DNA of 64,000 bases from CAIYUC01 sp963682005 (GTDB lineage: Bacteria; Bacteroidota; Bacteroidia; Bacteroidales; FEN-979): assembly GCA_963682005.1 (NCBI GenBank), contig OY820914.1, forward strand, positions 3,720,001 to 3,784,000, given 5' to 3'. Below the pieces are notes generated by a model. It saw only the letters and a list, made by a program, of their open reading frames with translations, was not told the DNA's origin and searched no databases. Made by a program: the position numbers and the translations under genes. Below, piece by piece: positions 17,444 to 26,591 of the stretch (position 1 is its first letter; each line of letters starts with the position of its first letter).

Positions 17444-18127
17444 CTATTGACCACCACCAAATTTTTTCTGCAGTTCTTCTTTCGTGATCGGTTTATACTC
17501 GGCAGGTATTTCGAATTCTTTAGCGGCAAGACTTTTTTTCTCGATGGCCGTTGCAGTGAAAACCATCGTAAACTGTTGCTCTTTCATGGTAAATTCAAGC
17601 ATAACTCCATCAATGTCCTTATAAACAGGATTGTAAAAATTGACAGCTTTGGGCCCGAGGTCGCTGGTGTAATAAACCTCAAATGTTGATTTAACACCAT
17701 CATCGTTTACGGTAACAATGGCTTTCTTGCATTTATATCCTGCAATCACTTTTGTATCATTTGTGATCGCCACAGTTGGCACCGGGGCTTTGGCATTTTC
17801 CTTCTGAATTTCCTCTTTGGTCGATTTCATCGAAAATTTCTGTCCCATCATATCGAACAGGACTACTTGTGTCTGATCGGCGTAATCAGTGATCTCAACC
17901 TGGTTCCCCATGCTTGAATTCATCTCTGTCCTGGATTTTGTCCCTTTTACCGAAATGGTAAACATCTTGGGGAGCATGGCCTGCTGGCCTTCATTGAATT
18001 TGTTGTCAGGATAAGAGATCTTATAGGTGATAATCCCTTCGAAACCCTTGTCGCCGGCAAACAATGATGATGTGGTGAAGACCAGGGATAAGAGGATGAT
18101 CACAACCACACTTGTCAATTTTTTCAT
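17444..18127 (-). CDS. DUF4412 secreted protein
   Basis: 227 residues with a signal peptide (residues 1-25, ending SSLFAG) and the DUF4412 fold: GFEGIITYKISYPD, a KSRTEMNSSMGNQVEITDY strand pair, YKCKKAIVTVNDDG, and VMLEFTMKEQQFTMVFTA. Members are periplasmic or outer-membrane-associated Bacteroidota proteins of unknown role that resemble LolA-like barrels. An exact -7 element lies 38 bp upstream. It precedes ftsK by 13 bp on the same strand, so the two may share a transcript. Confidence 0.8.
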   Translation of the reverse strand: MKKLTSVVVIILLSLVFTTSSLFAGDKGFEGIITYKISYPDNKFNEGQQAMLPKMFTISVKGTKSRTEMNSSMGNQVEITDYADQTQVVLFDMMGQKFSMKSTKEEIQKENAKAPVPTVAITNDTKVIAGYKCKKAIVTVNDDGVKSTFEVYYTSDLGPKAVNFYNPVYKDIDGVMLEFTMKEQQFTMVFTATAIEKKSLAAKEFEIPAEYKPITKEELQKKFGGGQ

Positions 18128-18164
18128 AGGTGCTGTTTTTTTTTGTTTGAATTTTCGAGCGGAA

Positions 18165-18172
18165 CAAATGTA
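18165..18172 (-). promoter_or_regulatory. Bacteroidota -7 promoter element (TACATTTG)
   Basis: Exact TAnnTTTG match in the 46-bp gap between the signal peptidase gene and the DUF4412 gene. Indicates that DUF4412 and ftsK can start their own transcript. Confidence 0.65.
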
Positions 18173-18173
18173 C

Positions 18174-19688
18174 TTAATTTACAAATCGGAATAACTTGCT
18201 GAACCTGATTTTCCCGCCGAACAAGGATTTGTTAGAATCCATTGAAAGCCATACAAATACTGCTTTCCCGACAACATGATCTTCAGGAACAAAACCCCAG
18301 TACCGGGAGTCTGCGGAATTGTGACGGTTATCGCCCATCATCCAGTAATAATTCAATTTAAAGGTATACGTTTTGCTTTCTTTACCGTTTATGAAGATCT
18401 TCCCGTCTTTCTCTTCAAGTTTGTTTCCTTCAAAAACCCCGATGACACGCCGGTAAAAACAAATGTTATTCTTGTCAATATTAATAGTTGCGCCCTTTTT
18501 GGGGATATAAACAGGTCCGAAATTATCTACATTCCACTGGTAGGTTGAGTCGAATGGAAAAAGGTTTGGATCATATGCTCCCTTTGGTTGGATCAAGGGT
18601 TCAACAGACCTTACGTTTGGGAATTCGCGGATTTTCTGCAATGATTCATCGGTAAGTGTCAGTTCATAATTGCCTGCATTGTCGGTCGAGATTGTTTCCG
18701 TAATATCGAGTTTGTCGAAATTCCTCTGATTGATCGGACTGCCATCCGTATGAACGATGTATTTGAATTCCCTTCTGCCGGGATTGCTTTCTTCCTTGTT
18801 ATTTATATAGACTTTTCTGTCGATGATCTGGATGACATCCCCACCTACGCCGATGCATCTTTTGATAAAATTTTCACGCTTATCAACCGGCCGGGCAATG
18901 ATATCCCCGAAATAGGCCTTGTTGGTCCACACGGCATCGCGTCCGAACTGCCTGACCAACTGATAATAGCTGACATTACTCTGAAACCGTGTGGAAACCG
19001 TATCGCCGTCGGGATAATTAAATACGACCACATCCATATTCTTTACATGAGTCATCCCCGGGAACCGGTAATAGGGAAGTTTGATCCATTCGACGTATGA
19101 TCTGGTTGTTTCCGTAAGTGGAAGGGTATGATGTACAAAAGGAAAAGAGAGAGGCGTATTCGGAACCTTTGGTCCGAAACTAACTTTGCTTACAAACAGG
19201 TAGTCCCCGACAAGGAGGGTTTTTTCCATGGACGATGTTGGAATGGTATACGCTTCTATCAGGAAGATCCGGATAATGCTTGCAGCGATCACGGCAAAGA
19301 TGATGGCATCCACCCATTCACGGATCTGGGATTTCTTGATAACCGGGCGTTTATCAGGATCGAGGTAGGTCTCTTTCGGAGAGAATCCAAGATAGGGGAG
19401 ATATGCGAATGGGAAAAGAACACCTAAGGCCTGCTCCCCGAGACCATATTTCTTAAAGCATTTACAAATCTCCACGACCATGAGGAGAAGGACAAATACA
19501 TTAATGAACGGGAATAAAAGAAAAAGGTACCACCAGAGTGGTTTCTTGATCACTTTCAGCCAGATATACCAGTTGTAAAACGGAATGAGGATCATCCAGC
19601 CTTTATACCCTGCTTTTTCAAAAATGCCCCACATGCCTGCTATGGAAGCAATAAAGAAGATAATTGAAAGTAAAACATAAATGTTCAT
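18174..19688 (-). CDS. lepB: Signal peptidase I with N-terminal membrane extension
   Basis: 504 residues. Residues 1-100 form three extra hydrophobic segments of the DUF5684 type. The S26 protease follows its own anchor helix (residues 125-145), with catalytic Ser153 in PTSSMEKTLLVGDYLFVSK and the general-base Lys in RENFIKRCIGVGGDVIQI near residue 285. The late MGDNRHNSADSRYWGFVP box is intact. A long insertion of about 90 residues between boxes is common in Bacteroidota. It removes signal peptides from exported proteins at the inner membrane. Gene order dapB-lepB behind parAB is a conserved Bacteroidota arrangement. Confidence 0.94.
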   Translation of the reverse strand: MNIYVLLSIIFFIASIAGMWGIFEKAGYKGWMILIPFYNWYIWLKVIKKPLWWYLFLLFPFINVFVLLLMVVEICKCFKKYGLGEQALGVLFPFAYLPYLGFSPKETYLDPDKRPVIKKSQIREWVDAIIFAVIAASIIRIFLIEAYTIPTSSMEKTLLVGDYLFVSKVSFGPKVPNTPLSFPFVHHTLPLTETTRSYVEWIKLPYYRFPGMTHVKNMDVVVFNYPDGDTVSTRFQSNVSYYQLVRQFGRDAVWTNKAYFGDIIARPVDKRENFIKRCIGVGGDVIQIIDRKVYINNKEESNPGRREFKYIVHTDGSPINQRNFDKLDITETISTDNAGNYELTLTDESLQKIREFPNVRSVEPLIQPKGAYDPNLFPFDSTYQWNVDNFGPVYIPKKGATINIDKNNICFYRRVIGVFEGNKLEEKDGKIFINGKESKTYTFKLNYYWMMGDNRHNSADSRYWGFVPEDHVVGKAVFVWLSMDSNKSLFGGKIRFSKLFRFVN

Positions 19689-19747
19689 AACATTGGTTTA
19701 GTTACTTTTCTAACGCAAATAATGCGGTTTTCTTATCCTGTCCTGAA

Positions 19748-20470
19748 TTAAATATCATTGAACAGCATATCCTTCATTTCATAATAACCTGTTCTTCCGT
19801 TGAGCCATTCAGCAGCCATTACAGCGCCTGCAGCCAATCCACGCCTGTTTTTGGCTGTGTGGATGATCTCAACCATATCGGATTCTGATTCATACCGGAC
19901 AATGTGTGTTCCCGGGACATTCTCAGTCCTGAATGATTTTATTTCCAGTTCATCGGGGCCGACCGAATTCTCTTTGACCCATTTCTCAAGCCGTCCGATG
20001 TACTGGATGATATCATTGGCAAGAACGATTGCGGTGCCGCTTGGCGAATCCTGTTTGTGAACATGATGTGTCTCTTCGATGGAGATCTCATATTCCTCAT
20101 GGTCCGACATGAGTTTTGCGAGGTGTCTGTTGAGATTGAAAAACAGGTTCATCCCAATGCTGTAGTTGGGTGCAAAAAAGAGGCTCATATTCCGTTCCAG
20201 GCAGGCTTGTTTAACTTCATTATGTTTTTCAAGCCATCCTGTAGTACCAACAATAACCGGCACACCAGCCTCGAAGCAACGGTAAATGTTCTCCACGGCC
20301 GTTGCTGGTGTGGAAAATTCAAATGCAACATCTGCTTCCCGAAGAAGGAATCCTGCTTTTTCCCAGTCACCTTGCGAATCGATCACCAGTTTGACCTCAT
20401 GCTTCATTTTCTCAGCAAGACGTGCTATTTCCTGCCCCATCTTTCCGTATCCCAATAACGCTATTTTCAT
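19748..20470 (-). CDS. dapB: 4-hydroxy-tetrahydrodipicolinate reductase
   Basis: 240 residues. NAD(P)H-dependent step of the diaminopimelate/lysine pathway. The N-terminal Rossmann motif is MKIALLGYGKMGQEIARLAE; GTTGW and APNYSIGMNLFFNLNR form the active-site region; EETHHVHKQDSPSGTA carries the catalytic His and Lys. The shorter-than-E. coli length is typical of Bacteroidota DapB. Followed by lepB after 59 bp. Confidence 0.95.
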   Translation of the reverse strand: MKIALLGYGKMGQEIARLAEKMKHEVKLVIDSQGDWEKAGFLLREADVAFEFSTPATAVENIYRCFEAGVPVIVGTTGWLEKHNEVKQACLERNMSLFFAPNYSIGMNLFFNLNRHLAKLMSDHEEYEISIEETHHVHKQDSPSGTAIVLANDIIQYIGRLEKWVKENSVGPDELEIKSFRTENVPGTHIVRYESESDMVEIIHTAKNRRGLAAGAVMAAEWLNGRTGYYEMKDMLFNDI

Positions 20471-20550
20471 TCCTGACTGCTGTTTGATGCTTAGTTGTTG
20501 ATTTGTTGAATTTGTTTAGATATTTGACTTTTAACCGTTGCCTTTGGTAT

Positions 20551-20589
20551 TTGATTTTAGATTTTAGATTTGCAATTTGCCAAATCCAC
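20551..20589. repeat. ATTTTAG heptamer repeat after the DUF5683 gene
   Basis: Two perfect and flanking degenerate copies of GATTTTA between dapB and the stop codon of the DUF5683 gene (20590-20592). Confidence 0.7.
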
Positions 20590-21210
20590 TCAGAATTTAA
20601 AACACAACCTGATCCCCGGCGATCCTACCGGCATGGTTCCCATTTTCATCATTACGGGCTGCACTTTCATGGTCAGATCACTGTTAATATTGTATGTATA
20701 CAAATGAGCATCTACAGATGCATCAACAATATTCAGAATATACAGCAGTGCTGTCAGCAGGCAGCTGATCTCAAGGTTTCGCCTGTAATATTCGCGGGCC
20801 GACTGCAGATCGGTTGTGCTGTACTTACTTACAAGATCAGGATATTTTCCGTTATAAACAGAATCCGCTTTTTCAACATAGGCATCCTTATACATTTTAT
20901 AGTCATGCGCATTGGTCACGATGAAATAGGTAAGAATGCCAAGTCCGCCGTAAATGATCGGCAATTTCCAGTACTTTTTATTATATACCTGTCCCAAACC
21001 TGGCAGGAGAGCCGACATTACCGTGGCCTTGGTAGGAGAATGCTGTTTTTCCATGATGGAATCAGGCACTGCGGTTGGTGAAACGGGTTTGGTTGACTGG
21101 GCTGCAACCCTGCCGGAAAGGAGGACCAGGAGGATTACCGTTACTATTTTGGATACAGACAACTTCCGAATAAATTGATCAGGATTCCAGTTTCGATGCA
21201 ATTCTGTCAA
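20590..21210 (-). CDS. DUF5683 membrane protein
   Basis: 206 residues. A first hydrophobic segment (KIVTVILLVLLSGRVAAQ), then KATVMSALLPGLGQVYNKKYWKLPIIYGGLG, the diagnostic core of DUF5683, and a third hydrophobic stretch near residue 95. A predicted cluster of charged and tyrosine-rich residues follows, ending in a beta-rich tail. Found in Bacteroidota almost always between parB and dapB; its function is unknown. The listed start overlaps parB by 32 bp; a TTG about 45 bp further in would avoid this. Confidence 0.8.
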   Translation of the reverse strand: MTELHRNWNPDQFIRKLSVSKIVTVILLVLLSGRVAAQSTKPVSPTAVPDSIMEKQHSPTKATVMSALLPGLGQVYNKKYWKLPIIYGGLGILTYFIVTNAHDYKMYKDAYVEKADSVYNGKYPDLVSKYSTTDLQSAREYYRRNLEISCLLTALLYILNIVDASVDAHLYTYNINSDLTMKVQPVMMKMGTMPVGSPGIRLCFKF

Positions 21211-22066
21211 ACTCCGTATCTGAACGGAAAGGGATGATGATCTGGCCTTTTCCTTTCTTATTGATCTTTACATCAACCTTTACGTTTAATTTTTGATCAA
21301 GAGATGCCTTGACTTTGCTGAATTTGTCAGGCAGAATTTCATGAGATGGTTTATTCTGACGTGGTTTTTCGCTGGCAAGATTCCTGACCATTTCCTCCAC
21401 CTGTCGCACAGATAATTTTTTCTCGATAATCTTGTACAGGAGCTGGATTTGTGTTTGATCGTTGTCAATGGTAATCAGGGCCCGGGCATGACCCATTGAA
21501 ATATGGGTATCCCTGATGGCTGCCTGGATTTCTGCAGGAAGCTTCAGCAGGCGTATATAATTTGATACCGTTGACCTGTCTTTCCCGACTTTCTGGCTTA
21601 GTTCTTCCTGTCTGATCTTACATTCATCCATTAAAAGCTGGAAGCTGAGTGCAATTTCCAGAGGATTAAGATCTGAGCGGTGTATGTTTTCAACGAGAGC
21701 CATTTCGAGCATCTGTTCGTCATTGGCTACCCTGATGAAGGCAGGGATCAGCTTAAGACCGGCAGCCTGCGATGCTTTTAATCTCCGTTCACCGGCAATG
21801 ATCTGGTACTTGTCGTACCCCATTTTCCTGACGGTGATTGGTTGAATGATTCCCTGGTTCTGTATTGAAATGGCGAGTTCCGCTAATTCCGTTTCATCGA
21901 AATGGGTCCTTGGCTGGAATGGATTTGGTTCAATCTGGCTGATCCGGATCTGGGCAATTGCACCAGCCACATATTCCCCGGAAATATCTTTGGAGGTTAT
22001 ATCTGTTTCAGGACTTTCCAGGATAGCGCTCAGGCCTCTACCCAATGCCTTTTTTTTTACCTGCAT
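21179..22066 (-). CDS. parB: ParB/Spo0J chromosome partition protein
   Basis: 295 residues. The ParB/Srx domain contains NPFQPRTHFDETELAELAISI and the CTP-binding GERRLKASQAAG; the central helix-turn-helix (QEELSQKVGKDRSTVSNYIRLLKL) binds parS. The C-terminal dimerisation segment is present. ParB spreads and slides from parS as a CTP switch and recruits SMC. The stop of parA is 1 bp before its start. I did not find a convincing parS palindrome (TGTTNCACGTGAAACA type) in the window. Confidence 0.95.
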   Translation of the reverse strand: MQVKKKALGRGLSAILESPETDITSKDISGEYVAGAIAQIRISQIEPNPFQPRTHFDETELAELAISIQNQGIIQPITVRKMGYDKYQIIAGERRLKASQAAGLKLIPAFIRVANDEQMLEMALVENIHRSDLNPLEIALSFQLLMDECKIRQEELSQKVGKDRSTVSNYIRLLKLPAEIQAAIRDTHISMGHARALITIDNDQTQIQLLYKIIEKKLSVRQVEEMVRNLASEKPRQNKPSHEILPDKFSKVKASLDQKLNVKVDVKINKKGKGQIIIPFRSDTEFDRIASKLES

Positions 22067-22067
22067 T

Positions 22068-22871
22068 TTATATATCGATTTGTTTTTCGGAATTCCTGAT
22101 CCGGGTCAGGTCATTTTTTTGTAAAATCTCCCTCGCAAGGTTGAGATAGTTAACCGCCCCTGAACTATTGATGTCGTGTATCATAATGGATTGTCCAAAA
22201 CTCGGGGCTTCTCCCAGTTTGGTATTTCTGTTGATCAGGGTATCGAAGACCATTTGCTGAAAATGAGTTTTTACCTCCTCGGCAACCTGTTTCGACAGGT
22301 TCAGGCGGTTGTCGTACATTGTCAGCAGGATTCCTTCAATATCAAGGTCAGGGTTCAACCTTGCCTGAACGATCTTGATTGTGTTTAGAAGTTTACCAAG
22401 TCCTTCAAGAGCAAAATACTCACACTGAACAGGGATGATCACCGAATCTGCGGCTGTTAGTGCATTGATGGTGATAAGGCCAAGGGAAGGAGAACAATCG
22501 ATAATGATAAAATCATATTCTTCCTTCACTTTTGCAATAACCTTCCGCATCATTTTTTCGCGGTTGGGAAGGTTGATCATTTCAACTTCCGCACCAACAA
22601 GGTCGATATGGGCAGGGATAAGATCGAGGAAGGGAGTGGCTGTATTTAAAATAATATTTCTTGGTTCAACATCATCAATAATGCATTCGTAAATGCTGGT
22701 TTTTATCGATCTTGGGTCGAATCCCACTCCGGAAGTTGCATTGGCCTGGGGATCAGCGTCAATGATAAGCGTTTGATATTCAAGGACGGCCAGACCTGCT
22801 GCAAGGTTAATGGCAGAGGTGGTCTTGCCTACTCCTCCTTTCTGGTTTGCAATTGCAATTACTTTGCCCAT
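22068..22871 (-). CDS. parA: ParA/Soj chromosome partition ATPase
   Basis: 267 residues. Deviant Walker A motif ANQKGGVGKTTSAINLA with the signature lysine, DADPQANAT, and Walker B IIIDCSPSLGLITINAL. ParA dimerises with ATP on DNA and drives segregation of ParB-parS. An exact -7 element (22902-22909) lies 31 bp upstream, so it probably begins the transcript parA-parB-DUF5683, perhaps continuing into dapB and lepB. Confidence 0.96.
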   Translation of the reverse strand: MGKVIAIANQKGGVGKTTSAINLAAGLAVLEYQTLIIDADPQANATSGVGFDPRSIKTSIYECIIDDVEPRNIILNTATPFLDLIPAHIDLVGAEVEMINLPNREKMMRKVIAKVKEEYDFIIIDCSPSLGLITINALTAADSVIIPVQCEYFALEGLGKLLNTIKIVQARLNPDLDIEGILLTMYDNRLNLSKQVAEEVKTHFQQMVFDTLINRNTKLGEAPSFGQSIMIHDINSSGAVNYLNLAREILQKNDLTRIRNSEKQIDI

Positions 22872-22901
22872 AGTGGATTTACAGTACTTTTCCGGTTTTT
22901 A

Positions 22902-22909
22902 CAAAATTA
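22902..22909 (-). promoter_or_regulatory. Bacteroidota -7 promoter element (TAATTTTG)
   Basis: Exact TAnnTTTG match upstream of parA, preceding the ATG by 31 bp. Confidence 0.65.
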
Positions 22910-22981
22910 CATTTAATAAAGGAGCCTGAAAGGAATGTTGAAAAGTTTTGAAAAAACAAGGATGGCTGAAACGAAAACCAA

Positions 22982-23007
22982 ACAAGCTGTCCGGTTGAAC
23001 AGCTTGT
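22982..23007 (-). terminator. Hairpin terminator after the DUF3276 gene
   Basis: A perfect 9-bp inverted repeat (ACAAGCTGT / ACAGCTTGT) with an 8-nt loop, 23 bp downstream of the DUF3276 stop. On the minus strand it is followed by a T-rich stretch (TTGGTTTTCG). It lies between that gene and the parA promoter. Confidence 0.7.
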
Positions 23008-23029
23008 CAAAGATAATCAAAGGTATCAG

Positions 23030-23419
23030 TTATTTCGTATCTGTATCAGAATCCGATGACAGATCTTCAAACATCAGGTCAATATCTTTCGGGTCAGTGA
23101 TAACATCATTGCGTGAACCTTCAGTTTCTGATTCCGTTTCCGGTCTGTCAGGGGCTTTACCTGTCTTGATGAATTCCATCGCATCACCCAACCCTGTCAT
23201 GAATTTCTCAAAATCTTCCTTGTAAAGAAATAATTTATGCTTCTCATAAAAGAAACGTCCCTGCTCATTATTGAACCTGCGTTTACTTTCAGTAATGGTA
23301 AGATAAAACTCATCGGAAATTGTGGCCTTAACATCAAAAAAATAAGTTCTTTTCCCTGCCCTTACCGTTCTGGAGAAAATTTCTTCACGGTCTCTGTCCT
23401 TATTTTCAATATCTTCCAT
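23030..23419 (-). CDS. DUF3276 PUR-alpha-like nucleic-acid-binding protein
   Basis: 129 residues. The core (SRTVRAGKRTYFFDVKAT, YLTITESKRRF, KHKLFLYKEDFEKFMTGLGDAMEFI) is the PUR-domain fold of the DUF3276 family, shown structurally to resemble eukaryotic Pur-alpha, a single-stranded nucleic-acid binder. N- and C-terminal tails are acidic and probably disordered. The physiological role in Bacteroidota is unclear. Monocistronic: own -7 element upstream and a hairpin downstream. Confidence 0.87.
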   Translation of the reverse strand: MEDIENKDRDREEIFSRTVRAGKRTYFFDVKATISDEFYLTITESKRRFNNEQGRFFYEKHKLFLYKEDFEKFMTGLGDAMEFIKTGKAPDRPETESETEGSRNDVITDPKDIDLMFEDLSSDSDTDTK

Positions 23420-23467
23420 TGTTGTTCACTCTAATTGATTAATATTTCAGGCTTCAAACAAAGAACG

Positions 23468-23475
23468 CAAAAATA
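23468..23475 (-). promoter_or_regulatory. Bacteroidota -7 promoter element (TATTTTTG)
   Basis: Exact TAnnTTTG match 49 bp before the DUF3276 start. Confidence 0.65.
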
Positions 23476-23540
23476 ATCATATTATTTGAAAAGAAAAGGA
23501 AATTATAAAAAAGATACCGGTAAAATAGCTTAAAAAGCAT

Positions 23541-23548
23541 TAGTTTTG
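23541..23548 (+). promoter_or_regulatory. Bacteroidota -7 promoter element (TAGTTTTG)
   Basis: Exact TAnnTTTG match 47 bp before the nusB ATG, divergent from the DUF3276 promoter. Confidence 0.65.
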
Positions 23549-23594
23549 TGACGAATTTTAATGACCCATCCATGTTCTTATCCATAAAATCCAT

Positions 23595-24560
23595 ATGTTA
23601 GGTAGAAGGCATTACAGGATTAAAGTTTACCAGTCCTTGTACAGTTGGTTTATGGGTGCTGAAACCCGCCCTGAAATCGCCGAAAAAAATCTGTTCCAGA
23701 GCATCGATAAGATTTATGAACTATACTATCTCCAGATTTCTCTTTTTCTTGAAGTTATTCACTTTTACGGGATCCGCCAGGAAGAAGCAAAGAGGAAATT
23801 TCTTCCGACCGAGGAAGATTTGAATCCGAATTACAAGTTCCTCGACAATTTGGTGGTCAGGCAGATCATGGATAACAAAAATGTGCAATCCCAGATCCAG
23901 CATTATAAAATTTCCTGGACAGAGGAGCAGGAAATGGTTCAGAAGATATTTAAAAAGATCAGGAGCAGCAAGGAGATCAAGGAGTATTTGAGTTCAGCAG
24001 GGTCAACCTATCAGCAGGACCAGGAGATCGTATATAAGATCATGAAGAAATTTGTGGCCCGCTCACCTGAACTGCAATTCTATTGTGACGAGCGGAGCAT
24101 TTACTGGACAGATGACTTTCATTCTGTATCCATGCTCGTTTTGAAAACGATCAGGATGCTTTCGGAAACATTTTCCGATGATACTCCGTTTCCCACCCTC
24201 TTTTTGAATAATCCGGATGAAGACAGCCCTGAAGAGGATAAAAAATTCATCCGTGAACTATTCAGGAAAACAATTAACCAAAGCGAGGATTATGGTAAAC
24301 TGATCGAGGCGAAAACCAGGAACTGGGAACTTGAACGGATTGCGCTTACCGATATCCTGCTCCTGAAAATGGCCCTGACCGAATTGATCTATTTTCCATC
24401 GATACCGGTAAAAGTCACACTGAATGAATACATCGAGATATCAAAACTTTTCAGTACACAAAAAAGCAAACTGTTCATTAACGGTGTGCTTGATAAACTC
24501 GTCGAAGAGCTGAAAGGGGCGGGGGAAATTAAAAAAACGGGGCGCGGACTTATGACATAA
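23595..24560 (+). CDS. nusB: Transcription antitermination factor NusB (long form)
   Basis: 321 residues. The all-helical NusB domain is at the C-terminal half: NWELERIALTDILLLKMALTELIYFPSIPVKVTLNEYIEISKLFS, with the typical LNE-EIS box, and a GVLDKLV tail. Residues 1-150 are an N-terminal extension (MLGRRHYRIKVYQSLYSW) present in Bacteroidota NusB proteins and absent from E. coli. It binds boxA RNA with NusE to prevent premature termination in rRNA operons. Confidence 0.92.
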   Translation: MLGRRHYRIKVYQSLYSWFMGAETRPEIAEKNLFQSIDKIYELYYLQISLFLEVIHFYGIRQEEAKRKFLPTEEDLNPNYKFLDNLVVRQIMDNKNVQSQIQHYKISWTEEQEMVQKIFKKIRSSKEIKEYLSSAGSTYQQDQEIVYKIMKKFVARSPELQFYCDERSIYWTDDFHSVSMLVLKTIRMLSETFSDDTPFPTLFLNNPDEDSPEEDKKFIRELFRKTINQSEDYGKLIEAKTRNWELERIALTDILLLKMALTELIYFPSIPVKVTLNEYIEISKLFSTQKSKLFINGVLDKLVEELKGAGEIKKTGRGLMT

Positions 24561-24659
24561 TGCATAAGTTGCCCGATAAATAAACAATCCGAAGGTAAAT
24601 GCCTTGCCATAATACTAAAAGTTAAAAACCTTCGTTTATCAAAATAAACCTCACTGATT

Positions 24660-25742
24660 GTGTACAGAACACTACGCTTTTTATTTACAGGAATAATTCT
24701 GACCGGGTTTTTAAGCCCGGTTCTTTTTGGCCAGGTGGGTGGCTACGGAACATACAAGTTATTGTATTCTGTAAATTCAGCAAGGATTGCAGGACTGGGT
24801 GGAAATTTCCTTGCAATCAAGGATGATGACATCACCCTGGCATTGCCTAACCCCTCCCTGATCACTCCGGAGATGAACAATAACCTGGCCCTGAGCTACT
24901 CGAACTTTGCGGGGTTGAATTACGGGTTCCTGATGTATTCCAGGAATTTTAACAAGGTTGGCTCGTTTGTTGGCTCATTCCAGTTCATAAATTACGGGAA
25001 GTTCACAAGGGCCAATGAGGCCGGAGTGACATCGGATGAGTTCACGGCCAATGATTTCGCACTGACCATTGGATGGGGAAGATCCCTGGGCCCGCATTTT
25101 TCGATCGGAGCTAACGGTAAACTGATATTTGCAGCCTACGACTCCTACCATTCATTCGGAATTGCCATTGATGCTGCAGGGACCTATACAACCAAAGACA
25201 AACTCTTTACAGCCTCTCTTTTAATCCGGAATGTAGGTACGCAGCTGGTACCTTTTACACCGGGGAGCTATGAGCCGGTTCCATTCCAGATGCAGATCGG
25301 TTTATCTCAGGGACTGCGTCATATTCCATTGAGGTTCTCCCTTCTTTATAACCACCTTGAAAAATGGGATCTGACGTATTTCGATCCCCTGGATCCTTCC
25401 AATAAATCAGATCCTATTACGGGAGAAGTCAATCAGAAAACCGGTGTTGCCAAGTTTGCCGACAACTTGATGCGTCACATCGTGCTTGGTGCTGAAGTAA
25501 CGATCGCAAAAGTGCTGGCTCTAAGACTTGGGTACAATTACCAGACCCGCCAGGAGTTGAAACCGCCGGACAAGGCAGGTTTCGGAGGCTTTTCATTCGG
25601 AGCCGGGCTTCATGTAAAGATGTTCAATATCGGTTATACAAGAGAAATGTATATGACCGGTCCCCTGAATCCCAATTATTTTACGGTGGCGATGAATCTT
25701 GGAGAATTCACGAAGAAAAAGGAAGCCGGGAAACAGGAGTAA
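24660..25742 (+). CDS. porQ: PorQ-like type IX secretion system outer-membrane protein
   Basis: 360 residues with a signal peptide (residues 1-25) and a start at GTG. The body is an outer-membrane beta-barrel of the PorV/PorQ kind: VGGYGTYKLLYSVNSARIAG, DDDITLALPNPSLITPEMNN and long amphipathic strands to the end. PorQ belongs to the PorQ-PorU-PorV-PorZ attachment complex that cleaves sorting domains and links cargo to lipopolysaccharide. This agrees with the sorting-domain proteins found in the same window. The neighbour downstream is convergent. Confidence 0.85.
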   Translation: MYRTLRFLFTGIILTGFLSPVLFGQVGGYGTYKLLYSVNSARIAGLGGNFLAIKDDDITLALPNPSLITPEMNNNLALSYSNFAGLNYGFLMYSRNFNKVGSFVGSFQFINYGKFTRANEAGVTSDEFTANDFALTIGWGRSLGPHFSIGANGKLIFAAYDSYHSFGIAIDAAGTYTTKDKLFTASLLIRNVGTQLVPFTPGSYEPVPFQMQIGLSQGLRHIPLRFSLLYNHLEKWDLTYFDPLDPSNKSDPITGEVNQKTGVAKFADNLMRHIVLGAEVTIAKVLALRLGYNYQTRQELKPPDKAGFGGFSFGAGLHVKMFNIGYTREMYMTGPLNPNYFTVAMNLGEFTKKKEAGKQE

Positions 25743-25747
25743 GATCC

Positions 25748-26077
25748 TTATAAATAATCCTTTGACTTCTCCAGTGTATTTTTCTCCATCATACCCCTGA
25801 TCATTCTCACCAGAAAGATCATAAACACCAGGAATAACGATCCCATCACCATGTAAATGACGATATGGCCATTTTCCGTCTGGAAAGAATGAAGGGTTTC
25901 CTGTTCCCTGATCTTTCCCGTCAAAGTGCTGCTGTAATGCAAAGAGGAACTTGCTTTTCCCATGCTGGTAAGCCGCAGGAAAATGAAGGCGATCATAACA
26001 ATCACAATGTTTGCCGAAAGATTGCCCCATACCGGATCATAGATTATCTTTTTGGTCATTTTGTTTAGCTTTAACAT
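25748..26077 (-). CDS. Small two-helix membrane protein of unknown function
   Basis: 109 residues. Two hydrophobic helices (about residues 21-40, NIVIVMIAFIFLR, and 70-92, GHIVIYMVMGSLFLVFMIFLV) with a hydrophilic loop of about 28 residues between them, probably outside the cytoplasm, and a basic C-terminal tail. No recognisable family. A second ATG (residue 7) is an alternative start. It is convergent with porQ and 45 bp downstream of the next minus-strand gene. Confidence 0.6.
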   Translation of the reverse strand: MLKLNKMTKKIIYDPVWGNLSANIVIVMIAFIFLRLTSMGKASSSLHYSSTLTGKIREQETLHSFQTENGHIVIYMVMGSLFLVFMIFLVRMIRGMMEKNTLEKSKDYL

Positions 26078-26122
26078 GGAATGGAAAATAACTGTTGTTT
26101 TTTTTCTTTCAGTATCCCGTTA

Positions 26123-26545
26123 TTACTCACTTTCACCTCTTTGCGGGAACAAATTGAAATTGTAGATCAAATTGTTAAGAAAGAGACCTGACCTGACATC
26201 CGGCGCACAGGTAAACGTCATGAAAGATTGGTCCATGTGACCTTCGACCAGCCATGCAATGCGTGTTCCGCTCACAGGACCCACTTCGGAAAAGAAATAG
26301 GTCTGGAATCCCGGACGGATCTGCTGTAAGCCAATACGGCGTCCGTGCTCATCAGTGAGAATAATAAAAAAATGCACTCCCGGAAGAGTAATGAATTGTT
26401 GTTCAACATAAAGGGATACCTGGTATTTTATTACGCCCTGGGGAGGAAGTAGGGAAGAGCTGTCTGAAACTCTCGGATTAAAGGCACTGGCACCAAGGAA
26501 AACAAGGCCAAGGGACAAAAGAATTAATGCTTTCAAGGTTTTCAT
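26123..26545 (-). CDS. Exported protein of unknown function
   Basis: 140 residues with a signal peptide (MKTLKALILLSLGLVFLGAS) and a beta-rich mature domain (VIKYQVSLYVEQQFI, GVHFFIILTDEHGRRIG). Two cysteines are not paired in any known motif. Not recognised. It may form a two-gene unit with the small membrane protein downstream; a near-consensus -7 element (TATCTTTA, 26584-26591) lies upstream. Confidence 0.55.
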   Translation of the reverse strand: MKTLKALILLSLGLVFLGASAFNPRVSDSSSLLPPQGVIKYQVSLYVEQQFITLPGVHFFIILTDEHGRRIGLQQIRPGFQTYFFSEVGPVSGTRIAWLVEGHMDQSFMTFTCAPDVRSGLFLNNLIYNFNLFPQRGESE

Positions 26546-26583
26546 GGTTTTGGGTTTATTTGGTTTAATTCATTGAGACATGA

Positions 26584-26591
26584 TAAAGATA
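26584..26591 (-). promoter_or_regulatory. Near-consensus -7 element (TATCTTTA)
   Basis: Seven of eight positions match the Bacteroidota -7 element, 39 bp before the exported protein gene. Confidence 0.4.

Noticed and set aside
21179..22871. Plasmid partition locus
   Set aside because: parAB sits in the chromosomal Bacteroidota order with DUF5683, dapB and lepB; no replication initiator is present.
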